Of a stretch of DNA of 64,000 bases, positions 44,594-53,304 are shown in pieces (position 1 is the stretch's first letter; every line of letters starts with the position of its first letter). A program made the position numbers and the translations under genes. Where the stretch lies: NCBI GenBank assembly GCA_965216535.1, contig OZ244175.1, positions 4,092,001-4,156,000 on the forward strand, read 5' to 3'. The DNA comes from Hoeflea_A sp965216535 (GTDB lineage Bacteria > Pseudomonadota > Alphaproteobacteria > Rhizobiales > Rhizobiaceae). Below the pieces are notes generated by a model that saw only the letters and a list, made by a program, of their open reading frames with translations, had not been told where the DNA came from and made no database searches.

Positions 44594-45789
44594 TGGTGGC
44601 CTCCGTAAACAACTGACGCCGTAGCGATGGCTGCTATGCCTTCGCGCCGTCCGACAAATCCGATTGTTTCGTTGGTGGTGGCCTTGACCGAGCAGCGCTC
44701 AAGGTCAAGCTGCAGCAGCTCGGCCAGTTTTTGACGCATGACCAGACGGTGGGGTCCGATCTTCGGCGCCTCGCAGATCAATGTAACGTCGACATTGAGG
44801 ATCGATCCGCCGGCTTCCGAGACTATTTCGGCGGCGCGATTGAGGAAAATGCACGATTCGGCACCCTTCCATTGAGGATCGGTCGGTGGAAAATGGTCGC
44901 CAATGTCTCCGGCGCCGCAGGTCGCAAGCAGCGCATCCGTCAACGCATGAAGCCCGACATCGGCATCCGAATGGCCCGACAGCGCCTGATCGTGGTCGAT
45001 CCTGACGCCGCAAAGCGTGACAAAGTCTCCAGCGACGAGCGCGTGGACATCATATCCATTCCCGGTGCGCACGTCGGGCAACGCCCGACCCAACTCCCGA
45101 TCTGCCATTTCGATGTCCCTTGCTACGGTGAGTTTGACGTTGCCGGTGGTTCCCGCGACCAGAGCGACGTCGATACCGGCCCATTCCGCTATGCTGCTGT
45201 CGTCGGTGAATTCATGATCCGTTTCCGTCGCTGCCCGGCGGTGGACATCGAGGATCTGGTCGTAGGCAAATCCCTGGGGCGTCTGTGCCGCCCTCAGATC
45301 GGCCCGTGGTACGGTTTCTCCCACGGTTTTGTCAGTGGTTGCTCGCTTGATCGTATCGGTCAGTGGAACCACAGGAAGGGCTGCTGCCTTGCCATTTAGT
45401 AGGGGCTCCAAAACAGCGTCGATCAGCGCTGCATCGATAAACGGTCGAACGCCATCATGGATCAGCACTATATCGGGTGCTTCCTGTCTCAACGCTTCAA
45501 GACCCTGGAGGACCGATTGCTGCCGGGTGCTCCCGCCATCGACCGAATGAAGCGGTTTAGTGACCTTCAGATTGGCAATGGCGGCCTGATAGAGTTCATG
45601 ATCGTCCGGGTGGATCACCACGCTGACAGTGTTCACGGCGGGATGCGACAGAAATACCCGAAGGGTGTGGGTCAAGACGGCGTGGCCGCCAATCGGCCGA
45701 TATTGCTTGGGGCCGTCCTCCGGACTTCCGGCGCGCTCGCCTCGGCCGGCTGCGACGATAACGGCGGCAATGGACTTCGAATCTGCCAT
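44590..45789 (-). CDS. ispDF: Bifunctional IspD/IspF enzyme of the MEP isoprenoid pathway
   Basis: This 399-residue fusion performs steps 3 and 5 of the non-mevalonate pathway. The N-terminal cytidylyltransferase (about 1-230) starts IAAVIVAAGRGERAG and includes VLIHDGVRPFI and DTIKRA. The C-terminal cyclase (about 235-399) starts RTGNGYDVHAL and has the zinc/active-site GHSDADVGLHALTDALL and DIGDHFPPTDPQWKG. The fused form is typical of alphaproteobacteria. The ATG at 45789 is chosen at the cytidylyltransferase start; the frame stays open upstream into the dusB promoter region. Confidence 0.96.
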   Translation of the reverse strand: MADSKSIAAVIVAAGRGERAGSPEDGPKQYRPIGGHAVLTHTLRVFLSHPAVNTVSVVIHPDDHELYQAAIANLKVTKPLHSVDGGSTRQQSVLQGLEALRQEAPDIVLIHDGVRPFIDAALIDAVLEPLLNGKAAALPVVPLTDTIKRATTDKTVGETVPRADLRAAQTPQGFAYDQILDVHRRAATETDHEFTDDSSIAEWAGIDVALVAGTTGNVKLTVARDIEMADRELGRALPDVRTGNGYDVHALVAGDFVTLCGVRIDHDQALSGHSDADVGLHALTDALLATCGAGDIGDHFPPTDPQWKGAESCIFLNRAAEIVSEAGGSILNVDVTLICEAPKIGPHRLVMRQKLAELLQLDLERCSVKATTNETIGFVGRREGIAAIATASVVYGGHQ

Positions 45790-45954
45790 ATTGTCCCTGT
45801 ATCTCGGAACCCGCTGGGTCTCAGCCTGTTGCTCTAGCGTCACCGGCCTTACAAAGCCAGTCCCGCAGTGCACAAAAATGACTTGCATTTCCCACACCAT
45901 TGCTCAAAATTAGGGCAACATGAAAACGTGCCTCTTTTCAGTGCAGACTGCTTG
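45790..45954. promoter_or_regulatory. Divergent region between ispDF and dusB
   Basis: These 165 bp lie between ispDF-pncC (minus) and the dusB-ntrBC genes (plus) and must carry both promoters. The part around 45895-45915 is AT-rich (CTCAAAATTAGGGCAACATG). No clear core promoter or operator stands out. Confidence 0.4.
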
Positions 45955-46950
45955 ATGATCGACACGCCCTTTCACATCGGTCCAGTACGGATCCGAAACC
46001 GAGCGATTCTGGCGCCGATGTCCGGCGTCAGTGACCTGCCGTTCCGGCGGTTGGCCTGGCGCTACGGCGCGGGACTGGTTGTCACGGAAATGATCGCAAG
46101 CCGCGAGCTGGTCTGTAGCCGCGAGGAATCGCATCTGCGCATCCAGGGTGAGGGTATTCGTCCGCACATGGTGCAGCTTGCCGGACGCGAAGCGCAATGG
46201 ATGCGCGAGGCCGCCATCATTGCAGAAGCCAATGGCGCGGACATCATTGACATCAATATGGGGTGTCCGGCCAAGAAAGTGACCGGCGGCTATTCCGGAT
46301 CCGCGCTCATGCGCGACCCGGACCACGCGCTGCAGCTGATTGAAGCGACCGTCGATGCCGTCTCGGTTCCCGTAACACTCAAGATGCGGCTGGGCTGGGA
46401 TGAAAACAGCATCAATGCCCCGGAGATCGCGAGGCGTGCCCAGGAGGCGGGTGTTCAATTGGTAACGGTGCACGGCCGCACGCGCAGCCAGTTCTACAAG
46501 GGGCGGGCGGATTGGCAGGCGATCGCCGCCGTGCGGGCAGAACTTTCGATCCCTCTTGTGGCTAACGGTGATGTCGAGACAACCGACGACGTCGAAGCAA
46601 TCCGACAGGCCAGCGGAGCAGATGCGGTGATGATCGGCAGAGCGGCGTATGGACGCCCCTGGCACGTGGGGGAATTGGCCGGAAATGCTGGTGTTCCAAA
46701 CAGTCCGGCCGAGATCGCTGCATTGGTTCACGAACACTATGACATGAACCTTATGCACTACGGCGAACATGTGGGCCTGCGCCACTCCCGCAAACACCTT
46801 GGCTGGTATCTGGAACGCTTCGCGCCGACCTGTCCCGGCGAGCTGAAGGCGCGAATCATGACTGGTTTAGAGCCCAAGGCGGTCATCCGTGACGTCGAAA
46901 CGGCGCTGACAGCCTTTGGTGACCCGATGGACGGAAGAGCAGCCGCATGA
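45955..46950 (+). CDS. dusB: tRNA-dihydrouridine synthase DusB (NifR3 family)
   Basis: This 331-residue FMN enzyme reduces uridines in tRNA. Motifs in order: ILAPMSGVSDLPFRRLAWRYGA, QLAGREAQWMREAA, the catalytic-loop Cys in NMGCPAKKVTGG, TLKMRLGWD, VTVHGRTRSQFYKG and VMIGRAAYGRPW. It is the gene called nifR3 upstream of ntrB in rhizobia and Rhodobacter. The ATG at 45955 matches the family start (MIDTPFHIGPVRIRNR). Its stop overlaps the ntrB start (ATGA), so dusB and ntrBC are cotranscribed. Confidence 0.95.
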   Translation: MIDTPFHIGPVRIRNRAILAPMSGVSDLPFRRLAWRYGAGLVVTEMIASRELVCSREESHLRIQGEGIRPHMVQLAGREAQWMREAAIIAEANGADIIDINMGCPAKKVTGGYSGSALMRDPDHALQLIEATVDAVSVPVTLKMRLGWDENSINAPEIARRAQEAGVQLVTVHGRTRSQFYKGRADWQAIAAVRAELSIPLVANGDVETTDDVEAIRQASGADAVMIGRAAYGRPWHVGELAGNAGVPNSPAEIAALVHEHYDMNLMHYGEHVGLRHSRKHLGWYLERFAPTCPGELKARIMTGLEPKAVIRDVETALTAFGDPMDGRAAA

Positions 46951-48071
46951 CGGTGGTGGAAAAAGCAGGGCAGGGAGACGCCCTGGAGGCGGCAAATGTC
47001 GTCCTCAATGCCATCCGCCATCCGGTTATCATGGTCGACGATGCGGGCCTCATCTCGTTCGCAAACTGGGAGGCCGAATCCTTCTTCGGCGCCAGTCGCA
47101 GCCATCTGTCCAAACGCAATATTGACGCCTACATTCCTTTTGGCAGTCCGCTCCTGGCTCTGATTGAGCAAGTTCGTGAGCGGCGAGCGCCGGTCAACGA
47201 ATACCGTGTCGATGTGAGCTCACCCAAACTGGGTAGCGATCGGCTTGTCGATCTCTATGTCGCTCCGGTGCCGGATCAGCCTGGCTCCGTCGTTGTGTTG
47301 TTCCAGGAACGCTCCATGGCCGACAAGATCGATCGGCAGTTGACGCATCGGGCAGCGGCCCGTTCGGTAACGGGACTGGCGTCCATGCTGGCCCACGAAA
47401 TCAAAAATCCACTATCCGGAATACGTGGTGCCGCGCAGCTTCTCGAGACGTCGGTAAATGATGACGACCGGGCGTTGACGCAATTGATCCGAGATGAAAC
47501 CGATCGGATTGTTTCGCTTGTCGACCGGATGGAGATCTTCTCTGACGAGAGACCAGTCGATCGTGCTCCGGTAAACATCCACTCTGTCCTGGATCACGTA
47601 AAAGCAGTGTCGCAAGCCGGGTTTGCCAGCAAGGTCAAGATAGCCGAGAACTACGATCCCTCCCTGCCACCGGTCTACGGCAACCGGGACCAGCTGGTGC
47701 AGGTGTTTCTCAACCTGATCAAGAACGCCAGCGAGGCACTCGATAACCAGCCTGGCGGCGAAATCACCCTGAGCACGGCCTACCGACCAGGAATACGCCT
47801 CTCGATCCCCGGTGCCAGCGAGCGGGTCTCGCTGCCGCTGGAATTCTGCGTGCAGGACAATGGGCCGGGCGTTCCGGCTGACATTCATGCCCATCTGTTC
47901 GATCCGTTCATTACAACCAAAATCAACGGATCGGGTCTCGGCCTTGCGCTGGTTGCCAAGATCGTCGGGGACCATGGCGGCATCGTGGAATGTGACAGCC
48001 AAGCCAGCAAAACGACGTTCAGAGTGCTTATGCCGGCGTCCAAGGAAACCGACCCGGTTCGCGGAGAATAA
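46947..48071 (+). CDS. ntrB: Nitrogen regulation sensor histidine kinase NtrB
   Basis: This 374-residue soluble kinase/phosphatase controls NtrC in response to nitrogen state through PII. An N-terminal PAS domain (about 15-120, NAIRHPVIMVDDAGLISFANWEAESFFG in part) is followed by the HisKA helix with His150 in MLAHEIKNPLSGIRGAAQLL. The ATPase domain follows, with NLIKNASEAL, DNGPGVP and the G2 box GSGLGLALV. It has no membrane segment, as expected for NtrB. It overlaps dusB by 4 bp and precedes ntrC by 5 bp. Confidence 0.96.
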   Translation: MTVVEKAGQGDALEAANVVLNAIRHPVIMVDDAGLISFANWEAESFFGASRSHLSKRNIDAYIPFGSPLLALIEQVRERRAPVNEYRVDVSSPKLGSDRLVDLYVAPVPDQPGSVVVLFQERSMADKIDRQLTHRAAARSVTGLASMLAHEIKNPLSGIRGAAQLLETSVNDDDRALTQLIRDETDRIVSLVDRMEIFSDERPVDRAPVNIHSVLDHVKAVSQAGFASKVKIAENYDPSLPPVYGNRDQLVQVFLNLIKNASEALDNQPGGEITLSTAYRPGIRLSIPGASERVSLPLEFCVQDNGPGVPADIHAHLFDPFITTKINGSGLGLALVAKIVGDHGGIVECDSQASKTTFRVLMPASKETDPVRGE

Positions 48072-48076
48072 GCGCA

Positions 48077-49531
48077 ATGAGCAATGCAACCATCCTGGTC
48101 GCTGATGACGACGCCGCAATCCGCACGGTTCTCAACCAGGCCCTTTCGCGTGCTGGCTATGATGTTCGCATCACTTCGACTGCCGCGACACTATGGCGGT
48201 GGGTAGCAGCAGGTGAGGGCGATCTGGTCGTGACCGATGTGGTCATGCCTGACGAGAATGCGTTCGATCTGCTGCCGCGCATCAAAAAGGCCCGGCCGGA
48301 CCTTCCGGTGCTTGTGATGAGCGCCCAGAACACCTTTATGACTGCAATCAAGGCATCTGAACGGGGTGCTTACGAATATCTCCCTAAGCCGTTCGATTTG
48401 ACCGAACTGATCGCGATCGTCGGTCGGGCGCTGTCTGAGCCCAAAAAACCGCTGGCAGAGCCCGAGGAAGATCTCGGAGAGGGTATGCCCCTGGTTGGGC
48501 GATCCGCCGCTATGCAGGAGATTTACCGCGTTCTGGCGCGGCTGATGCAAACAGATCTGACGCTCATGATCACCGGCGAATCGGGAACCGGAAAGGAACT
48601 GGTTGCTCGAGCGCTTCACGACTATGGGAAACGGCGCAACGGTCCGTTCGTGGCCATCAACATGGCTGCTATCCCCAGAGACTTGATCGAATCGGAGCTT
48701 TTCGGTCACGAAAAAGGTGCATTCACCGGTGCCCAGACACGCTCGAGCGGGCGTTTCGAGCAAGCCGAGGGTGGCACTCTCTTTCTCGATGAAATTGGTG
48801 ACATGCCCATGGATGCGCAAACCCGTTTGCTGCGGGTGCTGCAACAGGGGGAATACACCACCGTTGGAGGGCGGACTCCGATCCGTACCGATGTGCGCAT
48901 AGTTGCCGCGACCAACAAGGACTTGAAAACCTCTATCAATCAGGGACTTTTTCGCGAGGATCTCTATTACCGCCTCAATGTAGTCCCGCTTCGCTTACCG
49001 CCGTTGCGTGACCGGGCTGAGGACATCCCTGATCTGGTGCGCCATTTCAGCAACGAAGCGGAACGGGAAGGGTTGCAGTCGAAACGGTTTGAGGCCGATG
49101 CTTTCGACCGTCTGAAGGAGTATCCCTGGCCTGGCAACGTGCGCGAACTGGAAAACTTCGTTCGAAGACTGACGGCGCTTTATCCGCAAGACATGATCAC
49201 CACGGAGATTGTTGAACAGGAACTGCAGGGTGAAACCGACGGCGTGGCGGCGTCCCCGGCAGGCAGTATCAACAGCTCAACGACGATAGCGCAGGCGGTT
49301 GAAGACAACATGCGTCGGTATTTTGCCGAGTTTGGCGACGACATGCCGCCACCGGGCCTTTATCACCGGGTTCTGGGAGAAGTTGAACATCCGCTGATCC
49401 TTGCTGCTCTGACGGCCACGCACGGCAATCAGATCCGGGCCGCCGAATTGCTCGGCCTGAACCGCAACACTCTGAGGAAGAAGATCCGAGAGCTCGGCGT
49501 TTCCGTATATCGTTCGCCACGTAGCGCTTGA
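48077..49531 (+). CDS. ntrC: Nitrogen regulation response regulator NtrC
   Basis: This 484-residue sigma-54 activator has a receiver domain (1 to about 120; Asp54 in VVTDVVMPDEN), an AAA+ domain with Walker A GESGTGKEL, the sigma-54 contact loop GAFTGA, and Walker B GGTLFLDEIGDMP. The C-terminal Fis-type helix-turn-helix (ATHGNQIRAAELLGLNRNTLRKKI, in part) binds enhancer sites. All motifs needed for activation are intact, unlike its relative NtrX downstream. It follows ntrB by 5 bp. Confidence 0.97.
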   Translation: MSNATILVADDDAAIRTVLNQALSRAGYDVRITSTAATLWRWVAAGEGDLVVTDVVMPDENAFDLLPRIKKARPDLPVLVMSAQNTFMTAIKASERGAYEYLPKPFDLTELIAIVGRALSEPKKPLAEPEEDLGEGMPLVGRSAAMQEIYRVLARLMQTDLTLMITGESGTGKELVARALHDYGKRRNGPFVAINMAAIPRDLIESELFGHEKGAFTGAQTRSSGRFEQAEGGTLFLDEIGDMPMDAQTRLLRVLQQGEYTTVGGRTPIRTDVRIVAATNKDLKTSINQGLFREDLYYRLNVVPLRLPPLRDRAEDIPDLVRHFSNEAEREGLQSKRFEADAFDRLKEYPWPGNVRELENFVRRLTALYPQDMITTEIVEQELQGETDGVAASPAGSINSSTTIAQAVEDNMRRYFAEFGDDMPPPGLYHRVLGEVEHPLILAALTATHGNQIRAAELLGLNRNTLRKKIRELGVSVYRSPRSA

Positions 49532-49540
49532 CCGAACGGA

Positions 49541-49588
49541 CATTGCGTTGCAATTTCGCCACAATGCGTTGCACAATGGCAACGCATT
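49541..49588. promoter_or_regulatory. Repeated TGCGTTGCA sites upstream of ntrY
   Basis: TGCGTTGCA occurs at 49544-49552 and again at 49565-49573, exactly 21 bp apart, which is two helical turns. An inverted near-copy GCAACGCA lies at 49579-49586. They occupy the short ntrC-ntrY gap, 52-96 bp before the ntrY start, and look like binding sites for one regulator. Confidence 0.5.
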
Positions 49589-49639
49589 CGGGCGCCACTG
49601 GTGTTTGAATTTCAAGCGGCAGTTCAAATCGGGGACGCA

Positions 49640-51913
49640 ATGACGGTCGGTGAGGGCTTGACATCGGTTGGGGCGGGGGACATCCGGCCACTGCCGGACG
49701 GCAGCGACCGTCGCCGGCTTTTAGCGCTTCCCGGCGTCATCATCGTCGTTTGCTCTCTGATCTGCGCCATCGTTTCCTTCATCATTCTGATGGGCCTCAC
49801 GCCGATCGCGCCTCGCAACGAAGTCGTGGTGACGGCGGTTATCGTCAACCTGATTTTCGTTCTTGCGCTTATCGGGCTGATTGTCAGAGAAATCGCCAAT
49901 ATCCTGGCCGCGCGTCGGCGCGGTCGGGCTGCATCTCGCCTTCATGTGCGCATCATCGGCCTGTTCAGTGTAGTGGCCATCTTGCCGGCCATCCTTGTAG
50001 CGATCATCGCCAGCATCACACTCGATGTTGGCCTTGACCGCTGGTTTTCCTTGCGAACAAAGGCAATCGTCAACTCCTCGCTCAGCGTTGCGCAAGCCTA
50101 TGTCAATGAAAACGCTCGATATCTGCAGGGTCAGACCGTATCGATGGCTAACGACCTGGACCGGGCTCGAACACTCTACAGTCTTGACCGGACTGGCTTC
50201 GGCGTCCTTGTGACTCGGCAGGCGATCGGACGCGGATTGCTTGGTGCAAGCGTTGTGCGCGAGGATGGGACTGTCGTTGTTCGTGCTGAAATCCCGACCG
50301 ATAATCCGTTGCCATCCGTTCCGGAGGAAGCTCTTGCCCGTGCCGCCCAGGATGTCCCCACGCTGATCCCGCCTGGAACAAGCAGCATTGTCGGCGCAGT
50401 GATGAAACTGCAGAACATTCCCAACGCGTTTCTCTACACGATCCGCGCCGTCGACCCGCAGGTTGTCGATTCTATGCAGCTGATGGAGGAAAACACGGCG
50501 GAATACCGCGCCTTGGAAGAAGATCGGGGAGTGGTGCAGCTTGCCTTTGCCATTCTGTATATTGGATTTGCCCTCATTGTTCTTCTGGCCGCGATCTGGA
50601 CGGCCATTGCCGTTGCCGACCGCATTGTACGGCCAATCAGGCAATTGATTACCGCTGCTGACAACATTGCTGGGGGCGATCTGAGCGTCAGCGTCCCGGT
50701 CAAGGCGTCGGATGGAGATGTAGGGAATTTATCCAAAACATTCAATAATATGACTGCTGAACTTCGCGCTCAACGTGATGAAATTGTCTCTGCGCGCGAC
50801 GAAATGGATGAGCGACGCCGCTTTACCGAAGCAGTTCTGTCCGGCGTATCGGCAGGGGTCATCGGTGTTCATGATGACGGATTGATTTCGATTGCCAATC
50901 GGTCAGCTGAAATCATGCTTGATAGCGAACCGGGCGGACTTGAAAACAAACGATTGCTGGAGATTTCGCCTGAGATCGCAAAGGTTCTGACAAGCACGAC
51001 CCGTTGGCATCGAAGCGAGCATCGAAGCCAGATATCGGTGATGCGAAACGGGGCAGAACGGACGTTGAATGTCCGCGTGACGTTGGAAGGCCCCCAACAG
51101 GGGGTCGAATCCTATGTCATAACACTCGACGATATCACCGATCTCGTCCTCGCCCAGCGCTCGACCGCCTGGGCGGAAGTGGCGCGACGGATCGCCCATG
51201 AGATCAAGAACCCGCTGACGCCGATTCAATTGTCCGCGGAGCGAATCCGCCGTCGCTACGGCAAGCAGATCGCAGATGATGACCGGGATGTCTTCGATCA
51301 ATGCACTGAAACTATTGTACGGCAGGTCGGCGATATCGGCCGAATGGTCGATGAGTTCTCCGCCTTTGCGCGTATGCCCAAACCAACAAAACAGAAGCAT
51401 GATCTTCGCGAAGTTCTCAAGGATGCAGTTTTCCTTCGAGAAATGGGCCGAAACGATATCGAGTTCATTCGGGACTTCGGCGACACGCCGCTCATTGGTT
51501 ACTTCGATTCGCGAATGCTGGGACAGGCGTTTGGAAACCTGATCAAGAACGCCACAGAAGCGGTCGATGCGGTAGCGGCCGACGAACAAAGGCAGGGCCA
51601 GAAGGTACTGGTGCGGGCGCGCAGCGGCGATCACGACAATTACGTCGTCGACATAATCGACAACGGCAAGGGGCTGCCGGTCGAAAACCGCAACCGTATC
51701 TTCGAACCCTACATGACCATGCGAGAGAAGGGCACCGGCCTCGGCTTGGCGATCGTGAAGAAGATTGTCGACGAGCATGGCGGGGTATTGGAACTGCATG
51801 ATGCACCAACTGATTTCGATCCGAATGGCGGGGCAATGATCCGCGTCTCGCTGCCGGCAGGCGAAGCGGCGGCCAAATCCGAGATAGGAGAAAAACAAAC
51901 AGATGGCGTCTGA
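49640..51913 (+). CDS. ntrY: Membrane sensor histidine kinase NtrY
   Basis: This 757-residue kinase has three N-terminal membrane segments (about residues 33-55, 65-87 and 100-130) and a periplasmic domain of roughly 150 residues. A fourth membrane segment follows (LAFAILYIGFALIVLLAAIWTAI). A HAMP domain (RPIRQLITAADNIAGGDLSVSVP), a PAS domain, the HisKA helix with His520 in IAHEIKNPLTPIQLSAERI and the ATPase domain with GTGLGLAIVKKI complete it. NtrY partners NtrX and is linked to nitrogen, redox and envelope control in alphaproteobacteria. The ATG at 49640 has GGGGA just upstream; an in-frame GTG at 49601 is possible. It overlaps ntrX by 11 bp. Confidence 0.95.
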   Translation: MTVGEGLTSVGAGDIRPLPDGSDRRRLLALPGVIIVVCSLICAIVSFIILMGLTPIAPRNEVVVTAVIVNLIFVLALIGLIVREIANILAARRRGRAASRLHVRIIGLFSVVAILPAILVAIIASITLDVGLDRWFSLRTKAIVNSSLSVAQAYVNENARYLQGQTVSMANDLDRARTLYSLDRTGFGVLVTRQAIGRGLLGASVVREDGTVVVRAEIPTDNPLPSVPEEALARAAQDVPTLIPPGTSSIVGAVMKLQNIPNAFLYTIRAVDPQVVDSMQLMEENTAEYRALEEDRGVVQLAFAILYIGFALIVLLAAIWTAIAVADRIVRPIRQLITAADNIAGGDLSVSVPVKASDGDVGNLSKTFNNMTAELRAQRDEIVSARDEMDERRRFTEAVLSGVSAGVIGVHDDGLISIANRSAEIMLDSEPGGLENKRLLEISPEIAKVLTSTTRWHRSEHRSQISVMRNGAERTLNVRVTLEGPQQGVESYVITLDDITDLVLAQRSTAWAEVARRIAHEIKNPLTPIQLSAERIRRRYGKQIADDDRDVFDQCTETIVRQVGDIGRMVDEFSAFARMPKPTKQKHDLREVLKDAVFLREMGRNDIEFIRDFGDTPLIGYFDSRMLGQAFGNLIKNATEAVDAVAADEQRQGQKVLVRARSGDHDNYVVDIIDNGKGLPVENRNRIFEPYMTMREKGTGLGLAIVKKIVDEHGGVLELHDAPTDFDPNGGAMIRVSLPAGEAAAKSEIGEKQTDGV

Positions 51914-53267
51914 CATTCTGGTTGTGGACGACGAGGAGGATATCCGGGAGCTTGTTTCCGGGATCCTGTCCGATGAGGGCCATGAAACGCGAACCGCCGG
52001 CGGCAGCGACAGTGCGCTTCAAGCCATAGCTGAAAGGGTGCCCAGGCTGGTTTTTCTTGATATCTGGCTACAGGGTAGCAAGCTCGACGGCCTGGCGTTG
52101 CTCGATGAGGTGAAAGCCCGGCACCCGCATCTGCCGGTCGTCATGATATCCGGGCACGGCAATATCGAGACTGCTGTTTCGGCTATCCGCCGCGGCGCCT
52201 ACGATTTCATCGAAAAGCCGTTCAAGGCAGATCGCCTCGTTCTGGTCGCGGAGCGGGCACTCGAAACATCCAACCTGAAGCGCGAAGTCGACGAACTCAA
52301 ACGGCGATCGGGCGAACCGGTCGACCTCACTGGGACTTCGGTCGCGATATCGCAATTGCGTCAAACCATTGAAAAGGTTGCGCCGACCAACAGCCGCATC
52401 ATGATCCTTGGCCCTTCAGGCGCTGGAAAGGAACTGGTGGCGCGGCTGATCCACCGGCATTCTACCCGATCCGACGGTCCCTTCATTGCCCTCAATGCTG
52501 CGGCGATCACTCCTGATCGGATGGAAATTGCGCTGTTCGGTACGGAGGCAGGAAACGGTCAGGAGCGCAAGGTCGGCGCCCTGGAGGAAGCGCATGGTGG
52601 TATCTTGTACCTCGACGAGGTGGCCGACATGCCCCGCGGTACTCAAAACAAGATCCTCCGGGTTTTGGTCGAACAGCAGTTCGAAAGAGTTGGCGGGAGC
52701 AAACGTGTCAGCGTTGATGTGCGAGTCATTTCTTCTACAGCGGGCAACCTTGAGCAACTGATCTCGGAAGGGAATTTTCGCGAAGACCTGTACCACCGTC
52801 TTGCGGTCGTCCCGGTTCGAGTCCCATCGCTGGCCGAACGTCGGGAGGATATTCCGTTTCTGGTCGATCAGTTCATGCGTCAGATTGGTGAACAGGCGGG
52901 GATCAAGTCGCGCCCCATCGGTGATGACGCCATGGCGGTGCTGCAGGCTCACGACTGGCCCGGCAACATCCGCCAGCTTCGAAACAATATCGAACGCCTG
53001 ATGATTCTGACCCGGGGTGAAACCGGCGACAGCGTTATCACTGCGGATATGCTGCCCCAGGAAATCGGCGAAATGCTGCCAAGCGTCGGCAACCATGACC
53101 AGAGCCACGTGATGACCTTGCCATTGCGAGAGGCTCGTGAAATGTTTGAACGCGATTATCTTGTCGCCCAGATCAACCGATTCGGCGGCAATATCTCGAA
53201 GACCGCCGAGTTCGTGGGGATGGAACGGTCCGCATTGCACCGGAAGTTGAAGTCGCTCGGTCTTTGA
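51903..53267 (+). CDS. ntrX: Response regulator NtrX
   Basis: This 454-residue regulator has a receiver domain (Asp53 in LVFLDIWLQGSKLDG), an AAA+ domain with GPSGAGKEL and GGILYLDEVADMP, and a Fis-type C-terminal helix-turn-helix (GGNISKTAEFVGMERSALHRKL in part). The GAFTGA sigma-54 contact loop is replaced by an unrelated segment (FGTEAGNGQERKVGALEEA), so it should not activate sigma-54 directly. This is the known condition of alphaproteobacterial NtrX. It overlaps ntrY by 11 bp. Confidence 0.96.
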   Translation: MASDILVVDDEEDIRELVSGILSDEGHETRTAGGSDSALQAIAERVPRLVFLDIWLQGSKLDGLALLDEVKARHPHLPVVMISGHGNIETAVSAIRRGAYDFIEKPFKADRLVLVAERALETSNLKREVDELKRRSGEPVDLTGTSVAISQLRQTIEKVAPTNSRIMILGPSGAGKELVARLIHRHSTRSDGPFIALNAAAITPDRMEIALFGTEAGNGQERKVGALEEAHGGILYLDEVADMPRGTQNKILRVLVEQQFERVGGSKRVSVDVRVISSTAGNLEQLISEGNFREDLYHRLAVVPVRVPSLAERREDIPFLVDQFMRQIGEQAGIKSRPIGDDAMAVLQAHDWPGNIRQLRNNIERLMILTRGETGDSVITADMLPQEIGEMLPSVGNHDQSHVMTLPLREAREMFERDYLVAQINRFGGNISKTAEFVGMERSALHRKLKSLGL

Positions 53268-53304
53268 TGATTGAATGCTGACCGCCGGCAGGGGACGTTA
53301 GCGT

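Noticed and set aside
51903..53267. NtrX lacking the GAFTGA loop as a sign of a broken sigma-54 activator
   Set aside because: Loss of this motif is the normal state of alphaproteobacterial NtrX; the receiver, ATP-binding and DNA-binding parts are intact.
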